Shown one piece after another: positions 1 through 7,266 of a stretch of 59,735 nucleotides of DNA (its first letter is position 1; every line of letters starts with the position of its first letter). The stretch lies in contig CACWJS010000003.1 in assembly GCA_902761275.1 (NCBI GenBank), positions 1 to 59,735 of the forward strand, read 5' to 3'. This DNA comes from an uncultured bacterium (lineage in GTDB: Bacteria > Verrucomicrobiota > Kiritimatiellia > RFP12 > UBA1067). The translations under genes were made by a program, and so were the position numbers. The notes under the pieces were generated by a model that worked only from the letters and a program-made list of their open reading frames with translations, had not been told where the DNA came from and ran no database searches.

Positions 1-674
1 GTCGGCGCGAGGCGCTCCTTGAAGCACTTGATCGGCACCTTGACTGGCCAGCGCTGCATCATCTGGACGGGAACGTCCTTGCCATCGGGACCGGTAAGCG
101 TCGCGATCGTGTCGGTCACGGTGTAGTCACCGGCAGGGGCGAGCGATTTGACGGTGTAGACGCCGCGGAGCGCGAACGGAACCATGATCTTGTGCCCAGG
201 CATCGTCTTGTCGTCGAAGATGCCTTCCGTCACCCAGCCGAGGAAGTCGCCGGCCGTAACGCGGTCACCGACCTTTGCAATCGGGTGGAAGTCCCACTTC
301 CTGTCGCGGGGAAGCCCGGAGAGGTACATGCCGCGCTGGAGGAAGAACTCCGCGTCCTTTGAAATCTTGCTCGCTTCCTTCGCAAGATCGGCGAGAGGGT
401 TCTGGAGACCGTCGTAGACCTGTGCGAGCATGCCGGGCCCGAGCTCTGCGGCAAGCAGTTCCCCCGTGAACTCTACGCGATCGTCGACCATGAGGTCTGT
501 CGTCGCGTCGAACACCTGCATGTCGCAGCGCGTGCCGCGCACGCGCACGATCTCCGCCATTAGCTTCTTTTCGCCGCACACGGCGTAGCCGACTTCGTTC
601 TGCGCCACGGCGCCGTCAAATGCGACCGTGATCATGTTGCCGTTGACGGCGACGATTTTTCCGGTAGTTGTCAT
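1..674 (-). CDS. atpA: V-type ATP synthase subunit A, N-terminal part (cut by window edge)
   Basis: This is the catalytic subunit of the membrane rotary V/A-type ATPase, which couples ATP to H+ or Na+ movement. About 224 codons are visible. They begin with the beta-barrel start MTTTGKIVAVNGNMITVAF and continue into the bulge domain typical of A subunits (QRGMYLSGLPRDRKWDFHP, then VGDRVTAGDFLGWV). The nucleotide-binding domain lies beyond the left edge. The start ATG at 674-672 overlaps the stop of the upstream DUF2764 gene as ATGA, so translation is probably coupled. Gene order E - DUF2764 - A is the one known for bacterial V-type ATPase operons. The family call is confident; the ion used cannot be judged. 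Confidence 0.93.
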   Translation of the reverse strand, partial: MTTTGKIVAVNGNMITVAFDGAVAQNEVGYAVCGEKKLMAEIVRVRGTRCDMQVFDATTDLMVDDRVEFTGELLAAELGPGMLAQVYDGLQNPLADLAKEASKISKDAEFFLQRGMYLSGLPRDRKWDFHPIAKVGDRVTAGDFLGWVTEGIFDDKTMPGHKIMVPFALRGVYTVKSLAPAGDYTVTDTIATLTGPDGKDVPVQMMQRWPVKVPIKCFKERLAP

Positions 675-1129
675 ACTTTTTCTTTCGTTTCTGCCGTAAG
701 CTTGTCAAACGCAGCGTTGCCCCTCTCTGCCGAGACGGCGGAGCGGCGCAGCGCGATCCTGAGCCGAACCGCGTAGGTGGCGAGCGCACCTGAACCAAGC
801 GGCGAGGCCGGCGGGGTAAGTTCGCCTGCGGCGTCCCACCAGACCCTGTCGATCATGTCCTGGCGCTTCGCGACTTCCTTCTCCTGAAAGCAGGCGGTGA
901 CGCGGTTTTTCCAGTAAAGTGAACAGCCGTCAGCTGGGCGCTCATACTTCGCGCCGCCTCTCGCGACGGCCATGGCGTTGCGGAGCTGTGTTTCGAGGTC
1001 GTTCCATCCCGACGAGGCGACGAAGCGCTCCGCGTCTGGCGCGGTTTCCGCGAACTTCTCCCACGTAATTGGCGCAGGCGCGTCGAACGCAAGCGTCGGG
1101 AGACTTGCGACTATGTAGTCGGTGGACAT
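671..1129 (-). CDS. DUF2764 family protein of the V-type ATPase operon
   Basis: A 152-residue protein starting MSTDYIVASLPTLAFDAPAP. The N-terminal 'YIVASLPTL' pattern and its place between subunits E and A match the DUF2764 family, which accompanies bacterial V-type ATPases and may act like the archaeal-type C/stalk subunit; that role is inference. No signal peptide or membrane segment is seen. The ATG at 1129 overlaps the stop of subunit E as TGATG. A GTG one codon earlier is possible but the ATG is preferred. The stop overlaps the start of atpA, so the three genes form a tightly coupled operon. Confidence 0.8.
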   Translation of the reverse strand: MSTDYIVASLPTLAFDAPAPITWEKFAETAPDAERFVASSGWNDLETQLRNAMAVARGGAKYERPADGCSLYWKNRVTACFQEKEVAKRQDMIDRVWWDAAGELTPPASPLGSGALATYAVRLRIALRRSAVSAERGNAAFDKLTAETKEKV

Positions 1130-1698
1130 CACTTGAGCAGCTTCGCGAGGTCTGGCCTGAGGCGCTTTGCAAGCTCGTCCGCAATCACGTCGCCGGTGAA
1201 CGCATGCTCCACGCGGCCGCCGTCGGTCTTGACGGAGAAGCCGGTTCCGAGCGTGTCGTCCATGACTACGGTGACGTTACCCTTGGAGGCGAGCTGCGCC
1301 TTGAGGGCGGCTGCAAGCTTGGGAGCCGCCGCGACTTCGACGGAGCCGACGAGATCCTTGATCGCCTCGGCGACGAGTGCGGCAGCCGTCTTTTCGTCTG
1401 CAAGAGCGGCGTCGACGTCTGCCTTGAGGACTTTTTCGAGAAGGGCGGTCACGGACGACTCTATCTTGAGTATCGTGTCGCGCTCGGCCTGGCGCACCGT
1501 CTCTGCGGCGCGCGCGGCGTAGTCTGCCGCGGCCTTTTCCGCGTCTGCCTTGGACTTCGCGGCCTCGGCATTAGCCGTTTTCACGATGTCGGCGGCCTTT
1601 GCCTTGGCGTCGGCAATTATCTTGTCGGCTTCGGCGCGGGCCTTTTCAATGCCCTCGCGGTTGATCTTCTCCAAGAGACTCTGCAAATCTTCAGACAT
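1129..1698 (-). CDS. atpE: V-type ATP synthase subunit E
   Basis: A 189-residue peripheral-stalk subunit. Residues 1-95 are a long alanine/lysine/glutamate-rich coiled helix with heptad spacing (EKARAEADKIIADAKAKAAD), followed by a small globular C-terminal domain, which is the usual layout and length of subunit E. It links the catalytic head to the membrane stator. It is the first gene of the operon: a GGAGGA ribosome site lies at 1709-1704, and a TTGACT-18-TATAAT promoter reads leftward at 1754-1725. Confidence 0.85.
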   Translation of the reverse strand: MSEDLQSLLEKINREGIEKARAEADKIIADAKAKAADIVKTANAEAAKSKADAEKAAADYAARAAETVRQAERDTILKIESSVTALLEKVLKADVDAALADEKTAAALVAEAIKDLVGSVEVAAAPKLAAALKAQLASKGNVTVVMDDTLGTGFSVKTDGGRVEHAFTGDVIADELAKRLRPDLAKLLK

Positions 1699-1724
1699 GT
1701 CGTTCCTCCAAAAAAGTGTTATAA

Positions 1725-1754
1725 ATTATATCTTTTTTATTGCCCGCAAGTCAA
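1725..1754 (-). promoter_or_regulatory. Promoter of the V-ATPase operon
   Basis: Read on the minus strand there is a TTGACT -35 at 1754-1749, an 18-base spacer and a TATAAT -10 at 1730-1725, ahead of the GGAGGA site and ATG of subunit E. It is back to back with the GH95 promoter, with about 20 bases between. Confidence 0.7.
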
Positions 1755-1771
1755 GGCAGCGACGCATTTTT

Positions 1772-1780
1772 TGGTATAAT
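1772..1780 (+). promoter_or_regulatory. Extended -10 promoter of the GH95 gene
   Basis: TGGTATAAT, the motif that recurs ahead of many genes here. The -35 is weak and lies within the divergent V-ATPase promoter region. The leader to the ATG at 1828 is about 40 bases and carries a GAGGA ribosome site. Confidence 0.6.
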
Positions 1781-1827
1781 GAGGGTGGTAGAAAACATCG
1801 AAAACATCATAAACGAGGAATCGAGAC

Positions 1828-3915
1828 ATGAGAGCATCAAGCATAGCCGCTACGGCGTTCCTATTTTCCGCAATGACGACCTTCGCGGCCCCGGTAGAAT
1901 GGGATTTCCCGCGTATGGGGAGCTGCCACGAGGGAATTGCCTTTGGCGACGGCAAGACTGGCGTCCTCGTCTGGGGTGGCGGTGACGAGATTCGCCTCAC
2001 GGTCGGGCGCTCCGACCTATGGGACCACCGTGGCGGATATTCCTGGATGCCAGAGCAGAACTACACGAACATCGTCGCCGCCGTCCATTCTGGCGACAAG
2101 GACCGCCTCTACGGACTCTTCAAGAAGGAAACGCCGAAGGGCCAGCCGCGTAACCCATATATGCTTCCGCTTGGTCGCGTCGTGATCAAGGTTCCCGGCA
2201 AGACGCTGAAGCGTGGCACGCTTGACCCGTTCACCGGGCTCGGTAGTCTTGAGTTCGCCGAAGGCGGCGCGGTTGGCCTTGCGATGTCGAAAATGGTAGG
2301 TGGCACCTTTGCGATGGCGTTTCCCAAGGATGTCGCGTTTGAGGCCAAGACGATTCCCGCAACCGACTTCCCTGTCTATGAAAGACAGCTCAAGCCGATT
2401 GGCTTCGAGAAGGCGAGCGTGTTTGATGTTATTGACGGGGACGGAAGCTGCGGCGGCCTGCGCTGGAATCTCCCCGCAGATCCATCCGTCTGGCTTTCCT
2501 GGTTGAAGAAGGACAGCGTGATTACTCTCAAGACGGGTCGCGGCGGCGACAAGACAGTGTATGCGGACGCAAGGCATTTCGACAGCATTGCGAAGGAATC
2601 GGTCGCGTACTGGAAGCTTTTCTGGTCCGAAGGTGCGCGCGTGAAAGTGCCCGATCCCGTGATCCAGCGCGTCTACGACTACGGCATGTACCGCTTCGGC
2701 GCGATGACCGATCCGGACGGCGTTCCGGCGGGGCTCCAGGGCGTGTGGCTCGAGGATGACAGGCTCGTTCCGTGGAACGGCGACTACCACTTCAACATCA
2801 ACGTGCAGGAGTGCTACTCGCCCGCGTTCCGCGGCGGGCATTTCAAGAACCTTCTGCCGCTTTTCAGGATGGTCCTCTCGTGGCGGCCGCTTCTCAAGGA
2901 CAACGCAAAGAAGTTCGTCGGCATCGACAATGGCTATGTCCTTCCGCATTCCGTCGACGACCGCGGCGTTTGCATTGGCGGCTTTTGGACCGGCACTATC
3001 GACCACGGCTCTACGGCGTGGGTCGCTGCGATGATGATGCGGTATGTGCGCTATTCGGGCGATGTTGAGTTTCTAAAGGGCGGTGCGTTCGACTTCATGA
3101 AGGGCGCGATGAATGTCTACCGCGCGATGATGGAGGAGGAAGGCGGCAAGCTCACGCTTCCGCTTGGGCCTTCGCCTGAGTGGGGTGGCTCCGACGTGAG
3201 AAGCGCGGTCGGGCGCGATCCGAGTTTCCAACTCGCCGCGGCCCATCGTCTCGCGCGCGATCTCGTCGACGCGGCGAAGCTTCTTGGTGTGCAGCCGGAT
3301 GCGATGTGGCTCGATGTCGAAAAGCGTCTTCCGCTGTATTCTGCCGGGGAGAGCGGCATAGAACTTTTCCGAGGCCAGGCGCTGACGGAATCTCACCGTC
3401 ACCACTCCCACATGGCGGGGCTTTATCCTTTTGACACGCTCGACCTCTCCGACAAGGAGACGCGCGATGTCGCGGCGAAGACCTACGGGACATGGGTCTA
3501 CCGTGGAACCGGGCTTTGGTCGGGGTGGTGCGTCCCGTGGGCGTCGATACTCAATACGCATGTCGGGAACGCCCAGGCGGCGGTGGAGTTCCTCAGGTCG
3601 TGGGATGCGTACTTCTGCAACCCTGGTCACGGCTCTTTGCACAACGCGTACGCGCCTGGCTTTTCGACATTCACGATCTTTGGTAGCTTTGCCGGCTCTG
3701 GCGACGGGCAGATAATGCAGATGGACGGACAGTGCGCGGCGGCGACGGCCGTCCTCGAGATGATGGCGCACGAGGTGAACGGCAAGGTCGAGTTTTTCAA
3801 GGGCTGCCCCGAGTCGTGGCGCGAAGTCTCGTTCGAGAACCTTGCGCTTTCCGACGGTCGCCGCGTAAACGGCCGCCGCATCGACGGGAAGATTGCAATC
3901 GAGGAAGTGAAGTAA
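1828..3915 (+). CDS. Secreted GH95-family glycoside hydrolase (alpha-L-fucosidase/galactosidase type)
   Basis: A 695-residue enzyme predicted to release terminal alpha-L-fucose (or alpha-L-galactose) from glycans. Residues 1-20 are a signal peptide (MRASSIAATAFLFSAMTTFA). GH95 marks are visible: GLQGVWLEDDRLVPW, then DYHFNINVQ with the activating Asn pair at about 323/325; GPSPEW with the acid Glu near 451; ESHRHHSHMAGLYP; and QMDGQ with the general-base Asp near 633. It is somewhat shorter than the usual 750-800 residues. It stands alone between a divergent V-ATPase operon and a repeat region. Substrate choice within GH95 cannot be read from the sequence. Confidence 0.85.
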   Translation: MRASSIAATAFLFSAMTTFAAPVEWDFPRMGSCHEGIAFGDGKTGVLVWGGGDEIRLTVGRSDLWDHRGGYSWMPEQNYTNIVAAVHSGDKDRLYGLFKKETPKGQPRNPYMLPLGRVVIKVPGKTLKRGTLDPFTGLGSLEFAEGGAVGLAMSKMVGGTFAMAFPKDVAFEAKTIPATDFPVYERQLKPIGFEKASVFDVIDGDGSCGGLRWNLPADPSVWLSWLKKDSVITLKTGRGGDKTVYADARHFDSIAKESVAYWKLFWSEGARVKVPDPVIQRVYDYGMYRFGAMTDPDGVPAGLQGVWLEDDRLVPWNGDYHFNINVQECYSPAFRGGHFKNLLPLFRMVLSWRPLLKDNAKKFVGIDNGYVLPHSVDDRGVCIGGFWTGTIDHGSTAWVAAMMMRYVRYSGDVEFLKGGAFDFMKGAMNVYRAMMEEEGGKLTLPLGPSPEWGGSDVRSAVGRDPSFQLAAAHRLARDLVDAAKLLGVQPDAMWLDVEKRLPLYSAGESGIELFRGQALTESHRHHSHMAGLYPFDTLDLSDKETRDVAAKTYGTWVYRGTGLWSGWCVPWASILNTHVGNAQAAVEFLRSWDAYFCNPGHGSLHNAYAPGFSTFTIFGSFAGSGDGQIMQMDGQCAAATAVLEMMAHEVNGKVEFFKGCPESWREVSFENLALSDGRRVNGRRIDGKIAIEEVK

Positions 3916-3924
3916 GCGCCTTCG

Positions 3925-4345
3925 CGCGGACGCGGTGGGGCGTGTTTCGGCTTAGGGCGAGAATCGCCGCGCCGCCCGATGGCGAGGCCTACGCCCGACC
4001 TGCTCGCACCCCGCATAGCGCCCGCTTCGCGGCTCACTTCGTTCGGGGGATACCAACCCGCAGTTTGCGGGCACCCCACCGACATGATTTTGACGCGCGC
4101 GTCTTCACGCGCGCCCTTTACGCCGGTAGTCAAAATCACGTCGGGCCCGCAAACTTGCTCGCCCTCGCTTTCGCTTCGGGTTGGTTCGTGCACTGCACGA
4201 ACCACCGACAAGCGGCGGCTACCTCGGGCGCCAGTCGGCTCTCCGGCCTCTGCGCTTCGCTCCGACCATCGGTCGGCGCGGCGACTGCCTTGCGGTAGAA
4301 AACACATTCCGCCGAAACACCCCCGCCGCGTCCGCGCCCTAACGC
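3925..4345. repeat. About 420-base nested inverted-repeat region, non-coding
   Basis: Outer arms at about 3925-3958 and 4308-4342 are imperfect inverted copies (GCGCGGACGCGGTGGGG against its complement). Inside are further stems: TGATTTTGAC near 4085 pairs with GTCAAAATCA near 4131, enclosing a GCGCGCGT-cttc-ACGCGCGC hairpin; CCCGCAgttTGCGGG near 4060; GGTTCGTGCA-c-TGCACGAACC near 4185. Open frames on both strands are arginine/proline/serine-rich and look non-coding. A core at 4235-4270 recurs at 7971-8006 in the opposite orientation. Confidence 0.6.
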
Positions 4346-4366
4346 TATACCACCGCGACGCTATCT

Positions 4367-4420
4367 GACTCTAATCCCACCCTAACCGACTCTAATCGGC
4401 ACTAATCGACCCTAATCGAT
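4367..4420. repeat. Degenerate ~10-base tandem repeat (CGACYCTAAT type)
   Basis: Five imperfect units of about ten bases with the core CTAATCG follow one another. A single shorter copy of the same sequence precedes the third ATTTCGTCCGCA repeat near 58163. Confidence 0.6.
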
Positions 4421-4428
4421 TTGTGTCT

Positions 4429-4452
4429 GATTTCGTCCGCACCATAATCTCA
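4429..4452. repeat. Dispersed 24-base repeat, copy 1
   Basis: The sequence begins GATTTCGTCCGCACCATAAT and ends CTCA. It recurs in the same orientation at 5959-5982 with one mismatch, and in degenerate form at 58193-58215. Copies 1 and 2 flank the EcoRI-type methylase gene as direct repeats. Confidence 0.7.
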
Positions 4453-4496
4453 CGAAGTCGCAACTTACGATTTTTCGGCAATCTCGCCGCAGATTT

Positions 4497-4505
4497 TGCT
4501 ATAAT
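4497..4505 (+). promoter_or_regulatory. Candidate promoter upstream of the methylase region
   Basis: TGCTATAAT is an extended -10-like box. It lies about 430 bases before the methylase start, so it would give either a very long leader or a separate small RNA. Confidence 0.45.
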
Positions 4506-4511
4506 ACCCAC

Positions 4512-4775
4512 ATCCCGCGAGGCGGTATGCGCGACGCGGGGTCATAGTCCGGAAAACGGAAAAGGGCAAGTTGATGAGTTGAGAGTTGTGAGTGGGTGAG
4601 TTAACTCCTCCACTCCCTCGCTCCTCCACTCCATCACTTCTCCCCGCTCCCACCGGGCGTTTAACAATGTAGCATCAACGCTACACGTCGTTCAGCAGAA
4701 ATACTAGCACCATTTCAAAAATAGGACGACATGTAAGTGGAGATGCGCTCAATTGGGCGCATTTTCTCTTCGTGC
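4512..4775 (+). ncRNA. Possible structured transcript or long leader, unassigned
   Basis: Downstream of the TGCTATAAT box there is no credible gene until 4933. The stretch has a GTAGC-atcaac-GCTAC hairpin at 4669-4684, a later TGCGC...GGCGCA stem near 4744-4761 followed by a T-rich run, and an inserted octamer array at 4569-4642. No known RNA family was recognised, and this may simply be a repeat-bearing leader. Confidence 0.2.
4569..4642. repeat. Bipartite octamer element with GTTAAC centre, intergenic copy
   Basis: Two arrays with different units (GTGAGTGGGTGAG side and CTCCTCCACTCC side) meet at GAGTTAACTC (GTTAAC at 4599-4604), so the arms are roughly complementary and can fold. Its reverse complement matches the element at 37264-37344 inside the sugar transporter gene. 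The two differ by one 8-base unit on the G-rich arm. Confidence 0.8.
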
Positions 4776-4893
4776 ATCCTATTTAGCCTGTGCTAGGGCT
4801 ACTGCTGAGTGCATGAGAGGGAATGCGCTCTTTTTTATGCATGCGAGGCGGTCTCCGCGGCGAATGAAGCGCGGCAAGATTTTCCGCGTTGAA

Positions 4894-4922
4894 TTCTCGC
4901 GCAGAGGCGCAGAGACGCGGAG
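4894..4922. repeat. Octamer array (GCGCAGAG), left arm at the methylase gene
   Basis: Units GCGCAGAG, GCGCAGAG, ACGCGGAG follow TTCTC and end ten bases before the methylase start. An inverted copy lacking one 8-base unit lies at 6045-6066 behind the gene. Confidence 0.75.
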
Positions 4923-4932
4923 TTGCGGGGGC

Positions 4933-5955
4933 ATGGTAATGAATGATGCGAAAGCGTTGCTTGCTGCAAAACGGGCGAAGAAGGATGAATTCTACACGCA
5001 GCGCGTTGATATTGAGAACGAGCTAAAACACTACAAATCACATTTCAAGGGAATGACGGTTCTTTGTAACTGTGACGATCCGCGGCAGAGTGAGTTTTTC
5101 AAGTTTTTTGTTGAAAACTTCGAACGGCTTGGTTTAAGAAAATTGATAGCCACTTGTTATAGGTCGCAGGATGTCGATCTCTTTTCGCAAGGAGATTGTG
5201 AGCGTGCCATTTGTCAGGTGTACGAGGGCGACAAGAACGGCAACATGATTTTGGATGATAACGAGATAGGTGTTCGTGAACTCAAGGGTAATGGTGACTT
5301 TCGGAGCGAAGAGTGCATTGATATTTTGAAGGACTCCGACATAGTTGTAACCAATCCGCCTTTCTCCCTCTTCCGTGAGTATATTGAGCAGCTCGCCAAA
5401 TACAAAAAGAAGTTTTTGATAATTGGGAACGTCAATTCGTTGACATACAAAGAGGTGTTCCCGCTTATTAAAGGAAATGAATTGTGGCTTGGAGCATCGA
5501 TTCATAGTGGAGACAGGAAATTTGGCGTTCCTGCCGACTATCCGCTCAACGCCACATCGTGCGGTGTTGACGAAAATGGGCAGAGATTCATTAGGGTGAA
5601 AGGCGTTAGATGGTTCACGAATCTTGATTATCCACAGCGCCATGAGAAGTTGCCGCTCTATAAGAAGTATTCGCCAGAAGAGTTTCCAAAATATGACAAC
5701 TATGATGCGATAGAAGTTGCAAAGACATCTGACATACCATATGATTACGATGGTGTGATGGGTGTGCCGATTACGTTTATGGACAAATACAATCCTGAAC
5801 AGTTTGAGCTGATTGGCTGTAGTGATAATGGGGCGGTGGCCGATCAATACAAATTGCCACATTTTAAGCGGCACAACGAACCATACATAAATGGCAAGAA
5901 GATGTATAAACGGATATTCATTCGTCGCAGAAAGGAAGTGGGGAAACAGTCGTGA
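4933..5955 (+). CDS. EcoRI-type adenine-specific DNA methyltransferase
   Basis: A 340-residue protein close in length to M.EcoRI. It has the amino-methyltransferase motif IV NPPF at residues 141-144, in the setting SDIVVTNPPFSLF, and an N-terminal KDEFYTQRVDIENELKHY block typical of the EcoRI methylase family. It is expected to methylate adenine in DNA with S-adenosylmethionine. The start is ATG 4933 (or ATG 4939 two codons later). A longer frame back to 4753 would have to translate the octamer array and is rejected. The gene is clearly richer in A+T than the housekeeping genes, which suggests transfer. It is bracketed by inverted octamer arrays and by direct 24-base repeats. The next gene encodes a DUF262-HNH nuclease, a plausible restriction partner. 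Confidence 0.85.
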   Translation: MVMNDAKALLAAKRAKKDEFYTQRVDIENELKHYKSHFKGMTVLCNCDDPRQSEFFKFFVENFERLGLRKLIATCYRSQDVDLFSQGDCERAICQVYEGDKNGNMILDDNEIGVRELKGNGDFRSEECIDILKDSDIVVTNPPFSLFREYIEQLAKYKKKFLIIGNVNSLTYKEVFPLIKGNELWLGASIHSGDRKFGVPADYPLNATSCGVDENGQRFIRVKGVRWFTNLDYPQRHEKLPLYKKYSPEEFPKYDNYDAIEVAKTSDIPYDYDGVMGVPITFMDKYNPEQFELIGCSDNGAVADQYKLPHFKRHNEPYINGKKMYKRIFIRRRKEVGKQS

Positions 5956-5958
5956 CAA

Positions 5959-5982
5959 GATTTCGTCCGCACCGTAATCTCA
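5959..5982. repeat. Dispersed 24-base repeat, copy 2
   Basis: Same orientation as copy 1 at 4429-4452, one mismatch, directly after the methylase stop codon. Confidence 0.7.
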
Positions 5983-5997
5983 TTTTGCGACCGAAAC

Positions 5998-6024
5998 AAT
6001 CCTGTCAATCCTGTAAATCCTGTC
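5998..6024. repeat. Nonamer array AATCCTGTM, three units
   Basis: AATCCTGTC, AATCCTGTA, AATCCTGTC in tandem. Single copies of the same nonamer end the elements at 11212-11220 and 43771-43779. Confidence 0.8.
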
Positions 6025-6044
6025 TAACAAACACACCTCGCGCA

Positions 6045-6066
6045 CTCCGCGCCTCTGCGTGAGAAG
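6045..6066. repeat. Octamer array, right arm behind the methylase gene
   Basis: CTCCGCGC, CTCTGCGT, GAGAAG. This is the inverted form of the left arm at 4894-4922 minus one GCGCAGAG unit. Confidence 0.75.
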
Positions 6067-6092
6067 AAATATCGAAAGAAAAGGAACACGCC

Positions 6093-7208
6093 ATGAAAAT
6101 CGAACTGCATAGAATAAAGATACGCGACCTTGTCGACGGATATGTCGATGACGCGGAGAGCGGCGTGAGGGGGTGCGGCGGACTGCTCGACATCAGACCC
6201 GCCTATCAGCGCGAGTTCGTCTACAAGGAGAAGGAGCGCAATGCCGTGATCTCCACCGTGATGAAGGGCTTTCCGCTCAATGTCATGTACTGGGTCAAGA
6301 ACCCCGACGGAACATTCGAGGTGATGGACGGACAGCAGCGGACGATTTCGCTTTGCCAATACTACAACGGCGACTTCGCGTGGGGAGAGCTTGACCTCGC
6401 GGCAAAATACTTCCACCGCCAGCTCCCCGACGTGCAGGAGAAGTTTCTAAACTACGAGCTGATGGTCTACTTCTGCGAGGGAACGCCGACGGAGAAGATC
6501 GATTGGTTCAAGGTCATCAACATCGCGGGGCTGAAGCTCACCGCGCAGGAGATGCGTAACGCCGTCTACTCGGGCCCTTGGGTCGCGGACGCGAAGCGCT
6601 ACTTCTCGAAACCCGGGTGCGTCGCGCAGAAGATCGGCTCGCCATACCTGAACGGAAGCGCGGACAGGCAGGAGTATCTTGAGACAGCGATCTCGTGGAT
6701 GGTCAACTCGCAGAAGGACAAGGCGATCGAGGAATACATGGCGATTCACCAGGGCAACGGCGAGGCGACGGAGCTATGGCTCCATTTCCAGAAGGTCGTG
6801 AACTGGATCGAGACGCTGTTCCCGAAGTATCGGCGCGAGATGAAGGGGCTTGAGTGGGGGCGGCTCTACAGGGAATTCTCCGCGAAGAGCTACAACCCGA
6901 AGGCGCTGGAGCGGCGCGTCGTGGAGCTGATGACGGACAAGGAAGTGCAGAACAACAAGGGGATTTATGAGTTCCTTCTTTCCGGCGAGACGCGGCGCGA
7001 GAAGTTGAACCTGCGGCAGTTCGACGACGACGAGAAGCGCGCGGCATACGAGGCGCAGAAGGGTGTATGCCCTGTCTGCGGCGGACACTTCGAGTATGAG
7101 GAGATGGAAGGCGACCACATCGTGCCGTGGTCGAAGGGCGGCAAGACCGTTCCCGAAAACCTGCAGATGCTCTGCCGCCGCGACAATGCGCTGAAAAGCG
7201 ACAGGTAA
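6093..7208 (+). CDS. DUF262 / HNH endonuclease domain protein
   Basis: A 371-residue protein with two domains. The N-terminal DUF262 (ParB-like) domain shows RPAYQREFVYKEKERNAVI and the DGQQR motif at 79-83, the nucleotide-hydrolysing site in GmrSD-type enzymes. The C-terminal HNH domain shows CPVC at 326-329, DHIVPWSKGG with Asp341-His342, Asn356 and a final Cys, a zinc-bound beta-beta-alpha metal nuclease. It follows the EcoRI-type methylase by 137 bases of repeats. Restriction or anti-phage activity is inferred from the domain pair and the neighbour; its target is unknown. It has a ribosome site GAAAAGGAA before the ATG. Confidence 0.85.
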   Translation: MKIELHRIKIRDLVDGYVDDAESGVRGCGGLLDIRPAYQREFVYKEKERNAVISTVMKGFPLNVMYWVKNPDGTFEVMDGQQRTISLCQYYNGDFAWGELDLAAKYFHRQLPDVQEKFLNYELMVYFCEGTPTEKIDWFKVINIAGLKLTAQEMRNAVYSGPWVADAKRYFSKPGCVAQKIGSPYLNGSADRQEYLETAISWMVNSQKDKAIEEYMAIHQGNGEATELWLHFQKVVNWIETLFPKYRREMKGLEWGRLYREFSAKSYNPKALERRVVELMTDKEVQNNKGIYEFLLSGETRREKLNLRQFDDDEKRAAYEAQKGVCPVCGGHFEYEEMEGDHIVPWSKGGKTVPENLQMLCRRDNALKSDR

Positions 7209-7213
7209 GAATA

Positions 7214-7222
7214 TGGTAAAAT
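7214..7222 (+). promoter_or_regulatory. Extended -10 box before the membrane protein gene
   Basis: TGGTAAAAT directly behind the HNH gene, 44 bases before the next start. It suggests separate transcription of the gene at 7267. Confidence 0.45.
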
Positions 7223-7266
7223 GTCAGCTGATAAATCTTGGTTGGTGCAAATGAAGGGTTTGTGAA

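Noticed and set aside
3979-4368. Long open frames on both strands in the inverted-repeat block
   Set aside because: The products are Arg/Pro/Ser-rich, have no motif, and arise from GC-rich palindromic sequence.
4753-4932. N-terminal extension of the methylase
   Set aside because: It would translate an octamer array into a basic, low-complexity leader. The conserved family start is at 4933/4939.
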